From the IMG/VR virus record IMGVR_UViG_3300009169_000095, positions 1 to 24,663 of that record: 24,663 nucleotides of DNA, one strand, 5' to 3'. The stretch comes from a virus. The position numbers and the translations under genes were made by a program. Below, one piece after another: positions 9,269 to 15,926 of the stretch. The first letter of the stretch is position 1. Each line of letters opens with the position of its first letter. A model generated the notes under the pieces. That model did not search any database. It was not told the origin of the DNA and saw only the letters and a list, made by a program, of their open reading frames with translations.

Positions 9269-9926
9269 TAGTATTTAAAGTATCGTCAGTTGTACCATCA
9301 TTTGTAACATCCTTCTTAAAGAAAGGATATACTTTCAGTATCATTTCATTCATAATAGCGTACATAGTTGTAACCAATCTGCTATCTAAAGGAAACTCTG
9401 TATCTAATAAATCACACACTGGTCCACATGTAGCTTTAATTACTTCGTCATCATAAAATAAGCCTTCAATTTTTACCCATTGAGGGCTATCTAAATCTGG
9501 TACAAATAAATAGCTGTTTTTAATCAAATATTTAAAATCACTTTCTTCTATAAAAGAATATCTTTTAAATGAATTAGAAGACTCTGATAGTATTCTATTG
9601 TAAGTGTCTCCCCTATCATTATACACTTTGTTAATCATGTTATTGATAGTTTCAGGTATAGGGTTTTTTGATTTCAACCATTTGCATCCTGAAGGAAGCT
9701 TTTCACAACATTCGTTAGTATCTGCTAATTGTAGCTCCACACATTCTAAAGTTTGTAGAGCTAAATTATAATTAAACCTAGGGTCATTTAATCTATCATA
9801 TAATAACTTAGCTCTAGCTAACTTCATTAAGTGATAGATATATTTTGTAGGAAAATCTGTGTCATCTGAAGGAAGACCATGGTCTATAGGCACCCTATAT
9901 CCACTTATAATTTCTCTTATTGTCAT
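9252..9926 (-). CDS. Connector ring-type structural protein
   Basis: A 224-aa protein starting at an ATG 12 nt after the 64-aa gene and ending 17 nt inside the IHF-like gene. It begins MTIREIISGYRVPIDHG, followed by a helical segment (YIYHLMKLARAKLLYDRLND) and a short cysteine group (ECCEKLPSGC, about residues 73-82). The rest is mixed, with a C-terminal helix (LVTTMYAIMNEMILKVYPFFKKD) and a polar tail. No enzyme motif is visible. In crAss-like phages, small proteins just before the IHF-like and gp4-like proteins are head-tail connector rings, and this length and position fit. The link is by position and general character, not by a diagnostic motif. Confidence 0.6.
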   Translation of the reverse strand: MTIREIISGYRVPIDHGLPSDDTDFPTKYIYHLMKLARAKLLYDRLNDPRFNYNLALQTLECVELQLADTNECCEKLPSGCKWLKSKNPIPETINNMINKVYNDRGDTYNRILSESSNSFKRYSFIEESDFKYLIKNSYLFVPDLDSPQWVKIEGLFYDDEVIKATCGPVCDLLDTEFPLDSRLVTTMYAIMNEMILKVYPFFKKDVTNDGTTDDTLNTNAKGK

Positions 9927-9938
9927 AATGTTTTATTT

Positions 9939-10133
9939 TTAATTATACTTAGCTTCTAACCAATTTTTATAACTTGTTGCAAAAATTTGATAAGGCATAT
10001 TTCTAAATTGGCATAAAGGATGGGAAATAAAGTATCTATAAATTGATATTAGATTTATACTGTTTTCTCCCATATCAACATTGGTTTGGTTGTTATTTAT
10101 AGTACCTCCTGTAGAATAAAAAAAAGACCCCAT
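9939..10133 (-). CDS. Small protein in connector operon, function unknown
   Basis: A 64-aa protein (MGSFFYSTGG...WLEAKYN) in tight operon context: 4 nt after the metallophosphoesterase stop and 12 nt before the next start. The first half is polar and Asn/Thr-rich (NNNQTNVDMGENS). The second half (ISIYRYFISHPLCQFRNMPYQIFATSYKNWLEAKYN) is aromatic and could form one or two helices. The composition suggests a soluble protein rather than a membrane one. I do not recognise the family. The spacing and intact frame support a real gene, perhaps a minor connector component. Confidence 0.6.
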   Translation of the reverse strand: MGSFFYSTGGTINNNQTNVDMGENSINLISIYRYFISHPLCQFRNMPYQIFATSYKNWLEAKYN

Positions 10134-10137
10134 ACTG

Positions 10138-11355
10138 TTATATAAATATGTGAGTTAACCTTGCCACTTGTCCAAATTCTTTGTGGTGAATAAACCCTTC
10201 TATCGCCTTTGGTACTCCTGTATACCCATTTCGATGGTGCCAGCTATCTGAAGCACTAGGGCTTCTTAAACTTTCAATTGTAACTCCTATATGGTCTTTA
10301 GCAGTTTTATGGTGCACATGGTGCGTATAAATATATCTATGCTTACAAGTACTCCATTCTTTGCTTTCGTGTGCCATTAATAAAGGTAAATCCCCTTGCT
10401 TTGCCCCATCTCCGTGAGTTGTACCTATTAGGTTATTATGATACTTATAATACTTTCTATGTGAAATAGAACAATCAAAAGTAATATTATCACAGTTTCT
10501 AAACCAAGTTTTAATAACATCAGCTAAAAAGAAGCCATTAGTATAGTCATGGTTCGATGGGTTAAATGTGAAATGAACATCTGCCACTGGCATTAACATC
10601 ATTAATACATCTACATACAACTGCTTGGCTACCAAGAAATTAGAATACCACATTCCATCTGTATCTTGAGGAGTACCAGAAGTAGTCATTCTTTTTGGAT
10701 TATCAGTGTGCAAAATATCATTTCCTGCTACAAAAACAATTTGGTCTATATTAAATCCTGATGTTTTATCTAAAATGCCTTGTACGCCTTTTAAAACTCT
10801 TTCTACCGCAATATTTACATTATATTCATCTCCTGTTTCAAAAGCCATTGCTAATTTACCCACATGCACATCCGCTGGGGAGATTACTAGTAAATGCCCT
10901 TCCTTAGAAGGAGTTCTTTTTATGACAGGAAAAGAAGGAGAAAAACTTTGTAAATCTTCTATTAGTTCATTATAGAAGCCATCCTCTTCTTTTTTCTTAT
11001 ATAAAGGGTTAGTGAAGAACATTGAGGCATCTTGTGTTTTTAACCACCCATGCTTTACGTCTTCCACATCTAATCCTAGTTTTTTACTTTCTTGGTAGAT
11101 GGCATTGAGTTCTTTAACTGTATCTACCATTTCCGTAGGAACCCATACATTAGTCCCTTCATTTATTTTTTCTTTTACAAAAGAATTTTTTCCTGAGTGT
11201 TTGAGTAAAAAATTTAATTCTTCTGGACAAAGGTTAAACCCTTCTCTGTTAAGTCTTTTAAGTAAAGTTTTCTTACTCGGTCTTCCAAATTGTAGATAAT
11301 TTTGATTATTTTCTCTCCAACTTAAAAATCTATTTATTGTTTTTTGTGCTACCAT
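10138..11355 (-). CDS. Calcineurin-like metallophosphoesterase
   Basis: A 405-aa protein, first gene after the non-coding block. Residues 155-350 carry the ordered metal-binding blocks of the metallophosphoesterase superfamily: DVH (Asp162, His164), GND (211-213), SNHD (His269), HGD (His314, Asp316) and HHVHH (His345-His349). The family hydrolyses phosphodiesters or phosphomonoesters at a two-metal centre. Phage members are often labelled DNA repair exonuclease-like, but the substrate cannot be read from the sequence. Residues about 20-75 (GRPSKKTLLKRLNREGFNL and following) look like a small helical, possibly helix-turn-helix, domain. The gene opens the connector block, so it may be made late with tail proteins. 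A terminator 95-136 nt upstream separates it from the RNA region, implying its own promoter or controlled read-through. Confidence 0.85.
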   Translation of the reverse strand: MVAQKTINRFLSWRENNQNYLQFGRPSKKTLLKRLNREGFNLCPEELNFLLKHSGKNSFVKEKINEGTNVWVPTEMVDTVKELNAIYQESKKLGLDVEDVKHGWLKTQDASMFFTNPLYKKKEEDGFYNELIEDLQSFSPSFPVIKRTPSKEGHLLVISPADVHVGKLAMAFETGDEYNVNIAVERVLKGVQGILDKTSGFNIDQIVFVAGNDILHTDNPKRMTTSGTPQDTDGMWYSNFLVAKQLYVDVLMMLMPVADVHFTFNPSNHDYTNGFFLADVIKTWFRNCDNITFDCSISHRKYYKYHNNLIGTTHGDGAKQGDLPLLMAHESKEWSTCKHRYIYTHHVHHKTAKDHIGVTIESLRSPSASDSWHHRNGYTGVPKAIEGFIHHKEFGQVARLTHIFI

Positions 11356-11371
11356 TATTATATTTTTTATG

Positions 11372-11379
11372 CAAAAGTA
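11372..11379 (-). promoter_or_regulatory. Possible promoter -7 box upstream of the metallophosphoesterase gene
   Basis: On the minus strand TACTTTTG matches the Bacteroidota -7 pattern TAnnTTTG and lies 16 nt before the ATG at 11355. An identical TACTTTTG occurs at 11413-11420. Neither has a convincing TTG at -33 (only TGTG about 19 nt upstream of the first). A promoter is expected here because a strong terminator lies just upstream, but the sequence support is weak. Confidence 0.35.
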
Positions 11380-11449
11380 ATGCTTTTTTTATTTATTGCA
11401 CATAATTTTTCACAAAAGTAAAAAAAAATTATGATTTTATTAGTTTTTA

Positions 11450-11491
11450 TAAAAAAATACCCCTTGCTCAAAGGGAATCAGCAAGGGGTAT
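11450..11491 (-). terminator. Rho-independent terminator, minus strand
   Basis: A perfect 12-bp inverted repeat (11457-11468 with 11480-11491; arm ATACCCCTTGCT) has an 11-nt loop and is followed on the minus strand directly by seven U residues (11451-11457). There is no T-run after the stem on the plus strand, so it acts in one direction. It ends the non-coding transcript before the metallophosphoesterase gene. Confidence 0.9.
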
Positions 11492-11493
11492 CC

Positions 11494-11510
11494 GATAGAA
11501 TTGCTCTATC
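11494..11510 (-). other. Small hairpin just upstream of the terminator
   Basis: A perfect 6-bp stem GATAGA/TCTATC with a 5-nt loop, ending 2 nt before the terminator stem in the transcript direction. Together with the terminator it would make up most of the short RNA expected from the promoter at 11528-11556. Confidence 0.5.
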
Positions 11511-11527
11511 TTTATATTTATCTCACG

Positions 11528-11556
11528 CAAAGATACTTCTTTTTTTTTAATTCAAA
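11528..11556 (-). promoter_or_regulatory. Bacteroidota-type promoter, short-transcript candidate
   Basis: On the minus strand TTTG (11553-11556), a 17-nt spacer and TATCTTTG (11528-11535, followed by C) match the Bacteroidota sigma consensus at both boxes. The predicted start near 11521 lies only about 70 nt before the terminator's U-run, so it would produce a very short RNA of two hairpins unless the terminator is read through. Confidence 0.55.
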
Positions 11557-11977
11557 GAAAAAAATGTATTTTTTGTGATTTTTTTTGGGCATAGTTAGAG
11601 CATATTAATAGTACTAAAGATTATAGTATATTATTTAAAGAAATAGAGGGTTCTCCCGAGAAAAAAAATCTAGGAAATCAGAATATACTTTGCAATAAAC
11701 GCATTTATCTTGTTTCTATTGGTAAGTTCGTTCATAAATTTCCATATACATCTCTGTACTTAGGAATATTTACTATCGTGTATTTTAATAGGAAACTGGG
11801 AAGCCCAGTTCTTACGTCATTGATCCTATTTTTTCCTCTCCTATCCCTGAAGGTATCTGAATTGTTAATCCTCGGAGGTCCTTACTTATTTAAAACTATC
11901 TAGTGAAATCTTATGAACCAGGGTTTCCCCTCAAACGTCAGGCACTAGAAATTTGTCTCAGTGAGATAAATTTGGCA

Positions 11978-12007
11978 CAAATATACAACATTTATTTTAT
12001 TTGTCAA
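11978..12007 (-). promoter_or_regulatory. Bacteroidota-type promoter of the structured RNA
   Basis: On the minus strand TTGAC (12003-12007) and TATATTTG (11978-11985) are separated by 19 nt counted from TTG, matching TTG-N17-23-TAnnTTTG. It begins 6 nt after the spanin-like gene's stop. The predicted start, about 6-8 nt downstream, falls at the base of the first hairpin of the RNA. Confidence 0.7.
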
Positions 12008-12012
12008 TAGCT

Positions 12013-12474
12013 TTATTTTATCTTTAGTCCAAAAGCAATACCAACACCAGGTTGTATTCCTTGTGGAGTAAAGGATAGGGTTGGGCCAGCTATTAAAGAA
12101 AATTTATTTCTTGCCTGTAAATATTGTATATGTTTCACTCTAACTGTGTCTCTCACAAGAAGGGTTTTGATTAAAGTATCTGATTTAACTATTACTTTAT
12201 CACAGTTTGTAAGAGATGTTTTTAGGGCTACTACTAAGCTATCACAAACAGAATCTTTGCCTGCAATGTATCTTTCGTCTATCTTATATACAATCTCTTT
12301 AGATTTAATGTAATGGTCTTTTACCACATCTCTTTCTACTATCAAGGTGTCTACTTTTCTAGACAAACTGTCTTCTAGTCTTTGTATAATAGCTTCGTTT
12401 TGAACAAACTTATCATGTGATAGCCACATATATACTCCTAGTAAAATAATAAGAATTATAAATATGTATTTCAT
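12013..12474 (-). CDS. Spanin-like membrane-anchored lysis protein
   Basis: A 153-aa protein whose ATG overlaps the endolysin stop (TAATG). Residues 2-18 (KYIFIILIILLGVYMWL) form one strong membrane segment or uncleaved signal anchor. Residues about 22-118 are charged and predicted helical or coiled-coil, as in inner-membrane spanins of the Rz type. The last ~30 residues (FSLIAGPTLSF, then PGVGIAFGLKIK) alternate hydrophobic and polar residues like an outer-membrane beta-strand, which could contact or insert in the outer membrane. Spanins join the two membranes at the last step of lysis of Gram-negative hosts. No separate lipoprotein partner is visible nearby. The assignment rests on topology and position after holin and endolysin; sequence alone does not prove it. 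Confidence 0.6.
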   Translation of the reverse strand: MKYIFIILIILLGVYMWLSHDKFVQNEAIIQRLEDSLSRKVDTLIVERDVVKDHYIKSKEIVYKIDERYIAGKDSVCDSLVVALKTSLTNCDKVIVKSDTLIKTLLVRDTVRVKHIQYLQARNKFSLIAGPTLSFTPQGIQPGVGIAFGLKIK

Positions 12475-13085
12475 TATTTAACGTATGTATAATATTTAAA
12501 GGTTTTTTCTTCTCTATCGATTATTCCGTGAGTTCCACCATTTATTCTTTTAGTAAGGGCTAAAATAGTTTCTTTGGTTACACCTTTATCACATATATCC
12601 CAAAGTTTGTTTTTATCAAAAAAGAATTTAGCAGACTCAAAAGAAAGCTCACCTGCAACTAAGTCAGGGTTATTCATAATATCAGGGTTATTCAAATAAT
12701 CTGAAAATGCTTGATAGTTTGATTTACCAGTTAATTGAAGAGCTCCTCTTCCTCTAAATTTCCAGCCATCTCCTGATGCTTCGTCACCATTTCCCATTCT
12801 AGAAGAATAAACTTTGTTAGCAATTTTTTCAGGGTTTCTAGCATACTTAGGGGCAGTGGCCGCTGTAAAGTATTTGCCAAAGATTTTTACCAATCCGTCA
12901 GCAGAATAGTTTAAGTTTTCAGAGAACGCTTTAAAGTTTCCAGACTCATGTGCTGTTTGTGCAAAAAAGTGTGCAGCTCTCTCAGGTGTAAACCCATAAA
13001 AAGCCATAGCAGCTTTCATTGTTCCAGGGCCAAACGCTCCATCAGCAGTTACCCCAATTTTTTCTTGTAATTTACTCAGACTCAT
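12474..13085 (-). CDS. Endolysin, GH19 chitinase-like
   Basis: A 203-aa protein using the ATG at 13083-13085 (MSLSKLQEKIG). A longer reading starting at 13145 would add 20 residues and run deep into the holin gene, so the internal start with a 14-nt overlap is preferred. Residues 1-30 (LQEKIGVTADGAFGPGTM) resemble a peptidoglycan-binding repeat. Residues 36-200 form a GH19 domain: HFFAQTAHESGNF with the likely catalytic Glu47, GNGDEASGDGW with a second acidic residue (Glu102), and the hallmark RGRGALQLTGKSNY (111-124). GH19 phage enzymes cut the peptidoglycan glycan strand. No signal peptide is visible, so release should depend on the holin encoded just upstream. Confidence 0.92.
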   Translation of the reverse strand: MSLSKLQEKIGVTADGAFGPGTMKAAMAFYGFTPERAAHFFAQTAHESGNFKAFSENLNYSADGLVKIFGKYFTAATAPKYARNPEKIANKVYSSRMGNGDEASGDGWKFRGRGALQLTGKSNYQAFSDYLNNPDIMNNPDLVAGELSFESAKFFFDKNKLWDICDKGVTKETILALTKRINGGTHGIIDREEKTFKYYTYVK

Positions 13086-13332
13086 TTTCTTCGTTTTTGT
13101 TAGTTTTAATAATATTAGTAATTTTTTCTGTTGCAGCAATTCCAAATGAACCTAATACAAGCACTTCAAATGCTGTAAATATAAATTCATTTACAATCAG
13201 CTCTTTGCCTAAATATCCTGTTACAATGTCTACCACTGCAAATAAAGACATCATGATGAAAGCTAAAAATCCTATTACAGATTTTTCATTAATTGAATTG
13301 TCATCGCAAAACATTTCTCTTAGGAATTTCAT
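13072..13332 (-). CDS. Holin-like two-pass membrane protein
   Basis: An 86-aa protein beginning MKFLREMFCDDNSINEKS. Two hydrophobic segments (about residues 18-40 and 48-68) are separated by a short polar loop and followed by a highly charged Lys/Asn/Glu tail (TNKNEENESE), a typical small-holin layout. It lies immediately before the endolysin and overlaps it by 14 nt, forming a holin-endolysin-spanin cassette. It would form holes in the inner membrane at the time of lysis. Topology is inferred from hydrophobicity by eye. Confidence 0.75.
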   Translation of the reverse strand: MKFLREMFCDDNSINEKSVIGFLAFIMMSLFAVVDIVTGYLGKELIVNEFIFTAFEVLVLGSFGIAATEKITNIIKTNKNEENESE

Positions 13333-13360
13333 AGTTTTTTATTTTTTTTTTAGAATTAAA

Positions 13361-13669
13361 TTATATTATTTCTACGTTATAGCCTAAAGAAATATATACT
13401 TCTTTGGCATATTTTTCAGCACTTTCAATACTTTGAGTTTCAGTTTCTAAAATTTCAACATTAAATGTACCTTGCTGAACATTAGTAAATAAATTGCCTG
13501 CACCTGTTTTAAAAGCTAATTTGCTTGCATAAGTACCTACAGCAATTTCTAATTTTTTACCATCAGCTCTACCCGCAAATTCAATTCTACCATAAACTTC
13601 TGGAATTTGAATTTCTGTCCCTTGAATTGTAATTGGGGTTTCTTCTGTTGATTTAATTAATAATCCCAT
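13361..13669 (-). CDS. Small beta-rich protein between fibre and lysis genes, unknown
   Basis: A 102-aa protein (MGLLIKSTEETPITIQGTEI...). It alternates short beta-strand patterns (IPEVYGRIEFAGRAD, KLEIAVGTYASKLAF) with a C-terminal helix (IESAEKYAKEVYISLGY). No membrane segment, cysteine or catalytic motif is visible. It sits between a tail fibre and the holin, separated from each by about 20-30 nt of A/T-rich sequence. Position and size suggest a minor virion or fibre-accessory protein. I do not recognise a characterised family. Confidence 0.6.
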   Translation of the reverse strand: MGLLIKSTEETPITIQGTEIQIPEVYGRIEFAGRADGKKLEIAVGTYASKLAFKTGAGNLFTNVQQGTFNVEILETETQSIESAEKYAKEVYISLGYNVEII

Positions 13670-13689
13670 TTTATTTTAATTTTTATTAT

Positions 13690-15234
13690 TTATATTAAAT
13701 TTGCAAGTCCTAGATTACTTAAAAAAGTTGCAATTTCTGCATTTGTAGGATTTGTAGGTAAATTTTGTCTGTATAGTTTTATAATGCTTCCATTCTCTGT
13801 ACGAAAATGTGGAGCAGCATTTCCTGCTGTTATGTCTGCTGAATATTGTTGGAATGAGTCTGTATTTATTGTATATGTTATTCCTGTTGTATTAAATAAT
13901 AATAAAGAATTTTCAGGAGTTAACCACATTTGTCTGTTACCTGTTGTAATTGAAGGTAAAGTAGCTGTACTAAATGCTCCATCACCTGATTGGTTACCTT
14001 TAAACCACTGAAATCCTGCTGAATATATACCATTTAATCCCCATTTTGTACTATCAACAACAAAGTGGATTTTATTTTGTACATTTGTAAAGGTACCTGC
14101 TCTAATAGTTGACCCAATTATAAAACACCCCTTATTTAATGCTTCCGTATTATCACTTGAATTTGTATTATTTGTAGCTAAATGTGTTCTTGTTATGGAT
14201 GAAGCAGTTTGTGTTGAAATAGTACGGCTAGATGATGCGTGTGTTATACTAGTATCATGATTTTCTAATCCTATGTTGATTAAATTAGCAGTTACTCTCA
14301 TTTCTGTTCTTCCTCCAGCTTGAAAAAAAATTCCTGTACCATTTACTTGAATAGTGTCTGCTGTGTTTGCACTATTCCTAACTCTAAATCCTATATCTGT
14401 GCTTAGTGCTCCTTGTGCTCTAACATCTAATCTTACATTAGTAGCTGGGGTTGTACCTACTCCTAATCTTTTATTAGTATTATCCCAAAATAAAGCGGAA
14501 TCTTCTTGAACTACATTTCCAGCTCCCTCAAAAAATATTCTTCCAATAGTTCCCGAAGTAACTGCTGTTGTACCTACTGTAATTCCACCTCCTACTGTAA
14601 TATTACCCAAACCAAGTAAAGAATCCCCATTAACTGTTTTTATATTAGTTCCGCTTACAAGTAAATCTTGTTTATTGTTTAATGCAGTTTGTGTAGCCGT
14701 ACTTATGGGTTTATTTGCATCACTTGTATTATCTACATTATTTAAACCTATTGCAGATTTATCTAAAATTTGAAATGTTTTATCTCCTCTCCAATATTCA
14801 GAAATAGTACCTTCTGTTATAGCAGGTTCTTTAGTTAATAACCCTGCATTAACTGCATCTACAGTTGGATATTTTATAGAACTAGTAGTTAAGTCATTTT
14901 GTTTATTAGCAACATCTTCAGGGATATATTGTAAAGCATCAGTTACATCTAAACTTAATAAATATACATCTCCTTGTCTATTATTAAAAGACCTTACCCC
15001 TATTTCTGGAATTTTATTAATCCATGTTTGAGAAGCACTATCATAAGATAACACATCTCCATCTTGTAGATTGTCAAAATTTAAACCTACTAAGTCATCT
15101 ATATTTGGTGTAGATAAATTATAAAATTTATTATTTTGACTATCCCAACCATAATATTTACCATCTGTTTTAAGATAATAAATATAATATGGTTGCCCAA
15201 ATTCAGGAAGACTATTTAAGAAATAAACTTGCAT
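13690..15234 (-). CDS. Long tail fibre protein
   Basis: A 514-aa protein starting at the ATG at 15232-15234 (MQVYFLNSLPEFGQP); a slightly longer reading would need a TTG. The N-terminal ~70 residues (YYIYYLKTDGKYYGWDSQN) form a compact aromatic docking or adaptor domain. Fibre-type motifs follow: RSFNNRQGDVYL (near 81), SAIGLNNVDNTSD (near 160), ALNNKQD (near 184) and GTNIKTVNGDSLLGLGNI (near 195), which are typical of trimeric beta-helical phage fibres. The middle has alternating Thr/Ser/Asn strands (HASSSRTISTQTASSITRTH). The C-terminal ~40 residues (HFRTENGSIIKLYRQ...LGLANLI) form a compact end. It is likely a trimeric appendage with an N-terminal virion anchor and a distal host-contact region. 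The host receptor cannot be inferred. Confidence 0.8.
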   Translation of the reverse strand: MQVYFLNSLPEFGQPYYIYYLKTDGKYYGWDSQNNKFYNLSTPNIDDLVGLNFDNLQDGDVLSYDSASQTWINKIPEIGVRSFNNRQGDVYLLSLDVTDALQYIPEDVANKQNDLTTSSIKYPTVDAVNAGLLTKEPAITEGTISEYWRGDKTFQILDKSAIGLNNVDNTSDANKPISTATQTALNNKQDLLVSGTNIKTVNGDSLLGLGNITVGGGITVGTTAVTSGTIGRIFFEGAGNVVQEDSALFWDNTNKRLGVGTTPATNVRLDVRAQGALSTDIGFRVRNSANTADTIQVNGTGIFFQAGGRTEMRVTANLINIGLENHDTSITHASSSRTISTQTASSITRTHLATNNTNSSDNTEALNKGCFIIGSTIRAGTFTNVQNKIHFVVDSTKWGLNGIYSAGFQWFKGNQSGDGAFSTATLPSITTGNRQMWLTPENSLLLFNTTGITYTINTDSFQQYSADITAGNAAPHFRTENGSIIKLYRQNLPTNPTNAEIATFLSNLGLANLI

Positions 15235-15243
15235 CGTCAAATT

Positions 15244-15672
15244 TTATTTTTTTATAGTTTTTTTTATTTCTTGTGTTCTTATTAAAACTTCTTTTAGGTT
15301 TGTCCAAATAGAAAATCCAAATATAGATTTAATATTTTCATCTATACTTTTTGCTTCAACAAAACATAAAGAGAGTGTTATAAATTTAGTTAATAAATAA
15401 TTGTTTTGATAATGTACTTTTGTAAACTCATTTATTAAGTTATAGTCTATTATAAAAAATGTTATTACTGTTAATTGGTAAAGTAAAAATTTACTTATAA
15501 TAACACTTGCTTTTCTTGAAGTAACAGATTCCCACCCTTCATTTTTAATAGCCTTTGTAATGCCTAATATAGTGTCTAAAATAATCATAGCTCCGACAGC
15601 TAATAATAATCCTGCTATAGGAGAAAAAAAAGTTATTATGGACATTATAAAAGCATTAAAATATTTTCCCAT
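15244..15672 (-). CDS. Holin-family-like membrane protein
   Basis: A 142-aa protein with three or four hydrophobic segments (about residues 8-33, 57-78 and 88-106) and a basic C-terminus (RTQEIKKTIKK). The pattern of two N-terminal membrane segments around LAVGAMIILDTILGITKAIKNEGWESVTSRK resembles the phage holin/toxin-secretion family 4 type (D-x-x-x-G-x-x-K-A motif). It is located among fibre genes, away from the endolysin, so it may be a second holin, a regulator of the 86-aa holin or an unrelated membrane protein. The fibre gene starts 10 nt after its stop, so the two are probably co-transcribed. Confidence 0.6.
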   Translation of the reverse strand: MGKYFNAFIMSIITFFSPIAGLLLAVGAMIILDTILGITKAIKNEGWESVTSRKASVIISKFLLYQLTVITFFIIDYNLINEFTKVHYQNNYLLTKFITLSLCFVEAKSIDENIKSIFGFSIWTNLKEVLIRTQEIKKTIKK

Positions 15673-15713
15673 TATTTTTTATATTTAAATTATATAATTT
15701 TATTAATTAATAA

Positions 15714-15926
15714 TTAAAAAGGAGGCTCAATTGGTTTCGGTTGGTATTCTATCTTTTCTAAATCTTTTACCCACATAAATTCAGGGTTTACGCAATTATG
15801 CATTTCCTCAATAGATATAACCCAATTGTCATTAATGTCTTGTATTGGGTTAAAGTATGAATCTTCGTCAAAAAATTGACCTATTAATAATTCTTTTTGT
15901 GTTTCAGTTAATTTATTTACCATCAT
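15714..15926 (-). CDS. Small protein of tail-fibre operon, unknown
   Basis: A 70-aa acidic protein with two consecutive ATG codons (15926 and 15923). Its start overlaps the TGA of the preceding gene, so translation is probably coupled. Visible phrases are ETQKELLIGQFFDEDSYFN, DINDNWVISIEEM and NPEFMWVKDL, followed by a proline-rich end (PKPIEPPF). No cysteine pair or membrane helix is present. Its size and position after a receptor-binding-type protein suggest a small assembly factor or appendage cap. I cannot name a characterised family. Confidence 0.6.
   Translation of the reverse strand: MMVNKLTETQKELLIGQFFDEDSYFNPIQDINDNWVISIEEMHNCVNPEFMWVKDLEKIEYQPKPIEPPF

Larger units (their letters stand above)
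11450..11973 (-). ncRNA. Candidate structured phage RNA gene (~520 nt), own promoter and terminator
   Basis: A gap of 657 nt in a genome packed elsewhere. On the minus strand the RNA would begin within a few nt of an 11-pair hairpin with one mismatch (11949-11973, loop ACU). A 7-pair stem follows (11943-11949 with 11899-11905) enclosing a GAAA-capped hairpin (11920-11931). Next is a 7-pair stem (11824-11830 with 11787-11793) stacked on a second perfect 7-pair hairpin (11794-11800 with 11804-11810, loop CUU). Further down come possible GGAAAU/AUUUCC pairing, an AUAAA/UUUAU hairpin and a GAUAGA/UCUAUC hairpin (11494-11510), then the terminator. GC is about 37% over 11761-11940 by hand count, higher than in adjacent genes. 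No ORF of useful length is present. It matches no RNA family I can name. It could instead be a long 5' leader of the downstream gene, but the terminator argues against that. Confidence 0.65.

Noticed and set aside
7419-11299. Open stretches on the plus strand (for example 7419-7625, 10706-10975)
   Set aside because: They lie opposite well-supported minus-strand genes, have no promoter or plausible product, and the biased composition explains them.
11660-11670. U8 run (minus strand) as an early terminator of the structured RNA
   Set aside because: No local GC-rich hairpin precedes it; only a distant GGAAAU/AUUUCC pairing is possible. The stem at 11457-11491 is far stronger.
11635-11751. Small minus-strand ORF or decayed gene in the RNA region (ATG at 11749-11751, reading on past a TAG with a CVYC segment)
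   Set aside because: The ORF stops after 11 codons, with several stops upstream in frame. The zinc-finger-like look is too short to support, and the same bases are better explained by RNA stems.
11450-11973. Group I or group II intron, tmRNA or RNase P RNA in the non-coding block
   Set aside because: No split exons flank it, and I find no recognisable group I P7 core, group II domain V, tRNA-like ends or RNase P signature. The promoter/terminator pair fits an independent RNA better.
12474-13145. Longer endolysin start at 13145
   Set aside because: It would overlap the holin by 74 nt and adds a Lys/Leu-rich stretch that is out-of-frame holin sequence. The ATG at 13085 precedes the conserved domain directly.
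13690-15240. TTG start at 15240 for the long fibre
   Set aside because: An ATG two codons downstream is available and gives the natural N-terminus MQVYFL.
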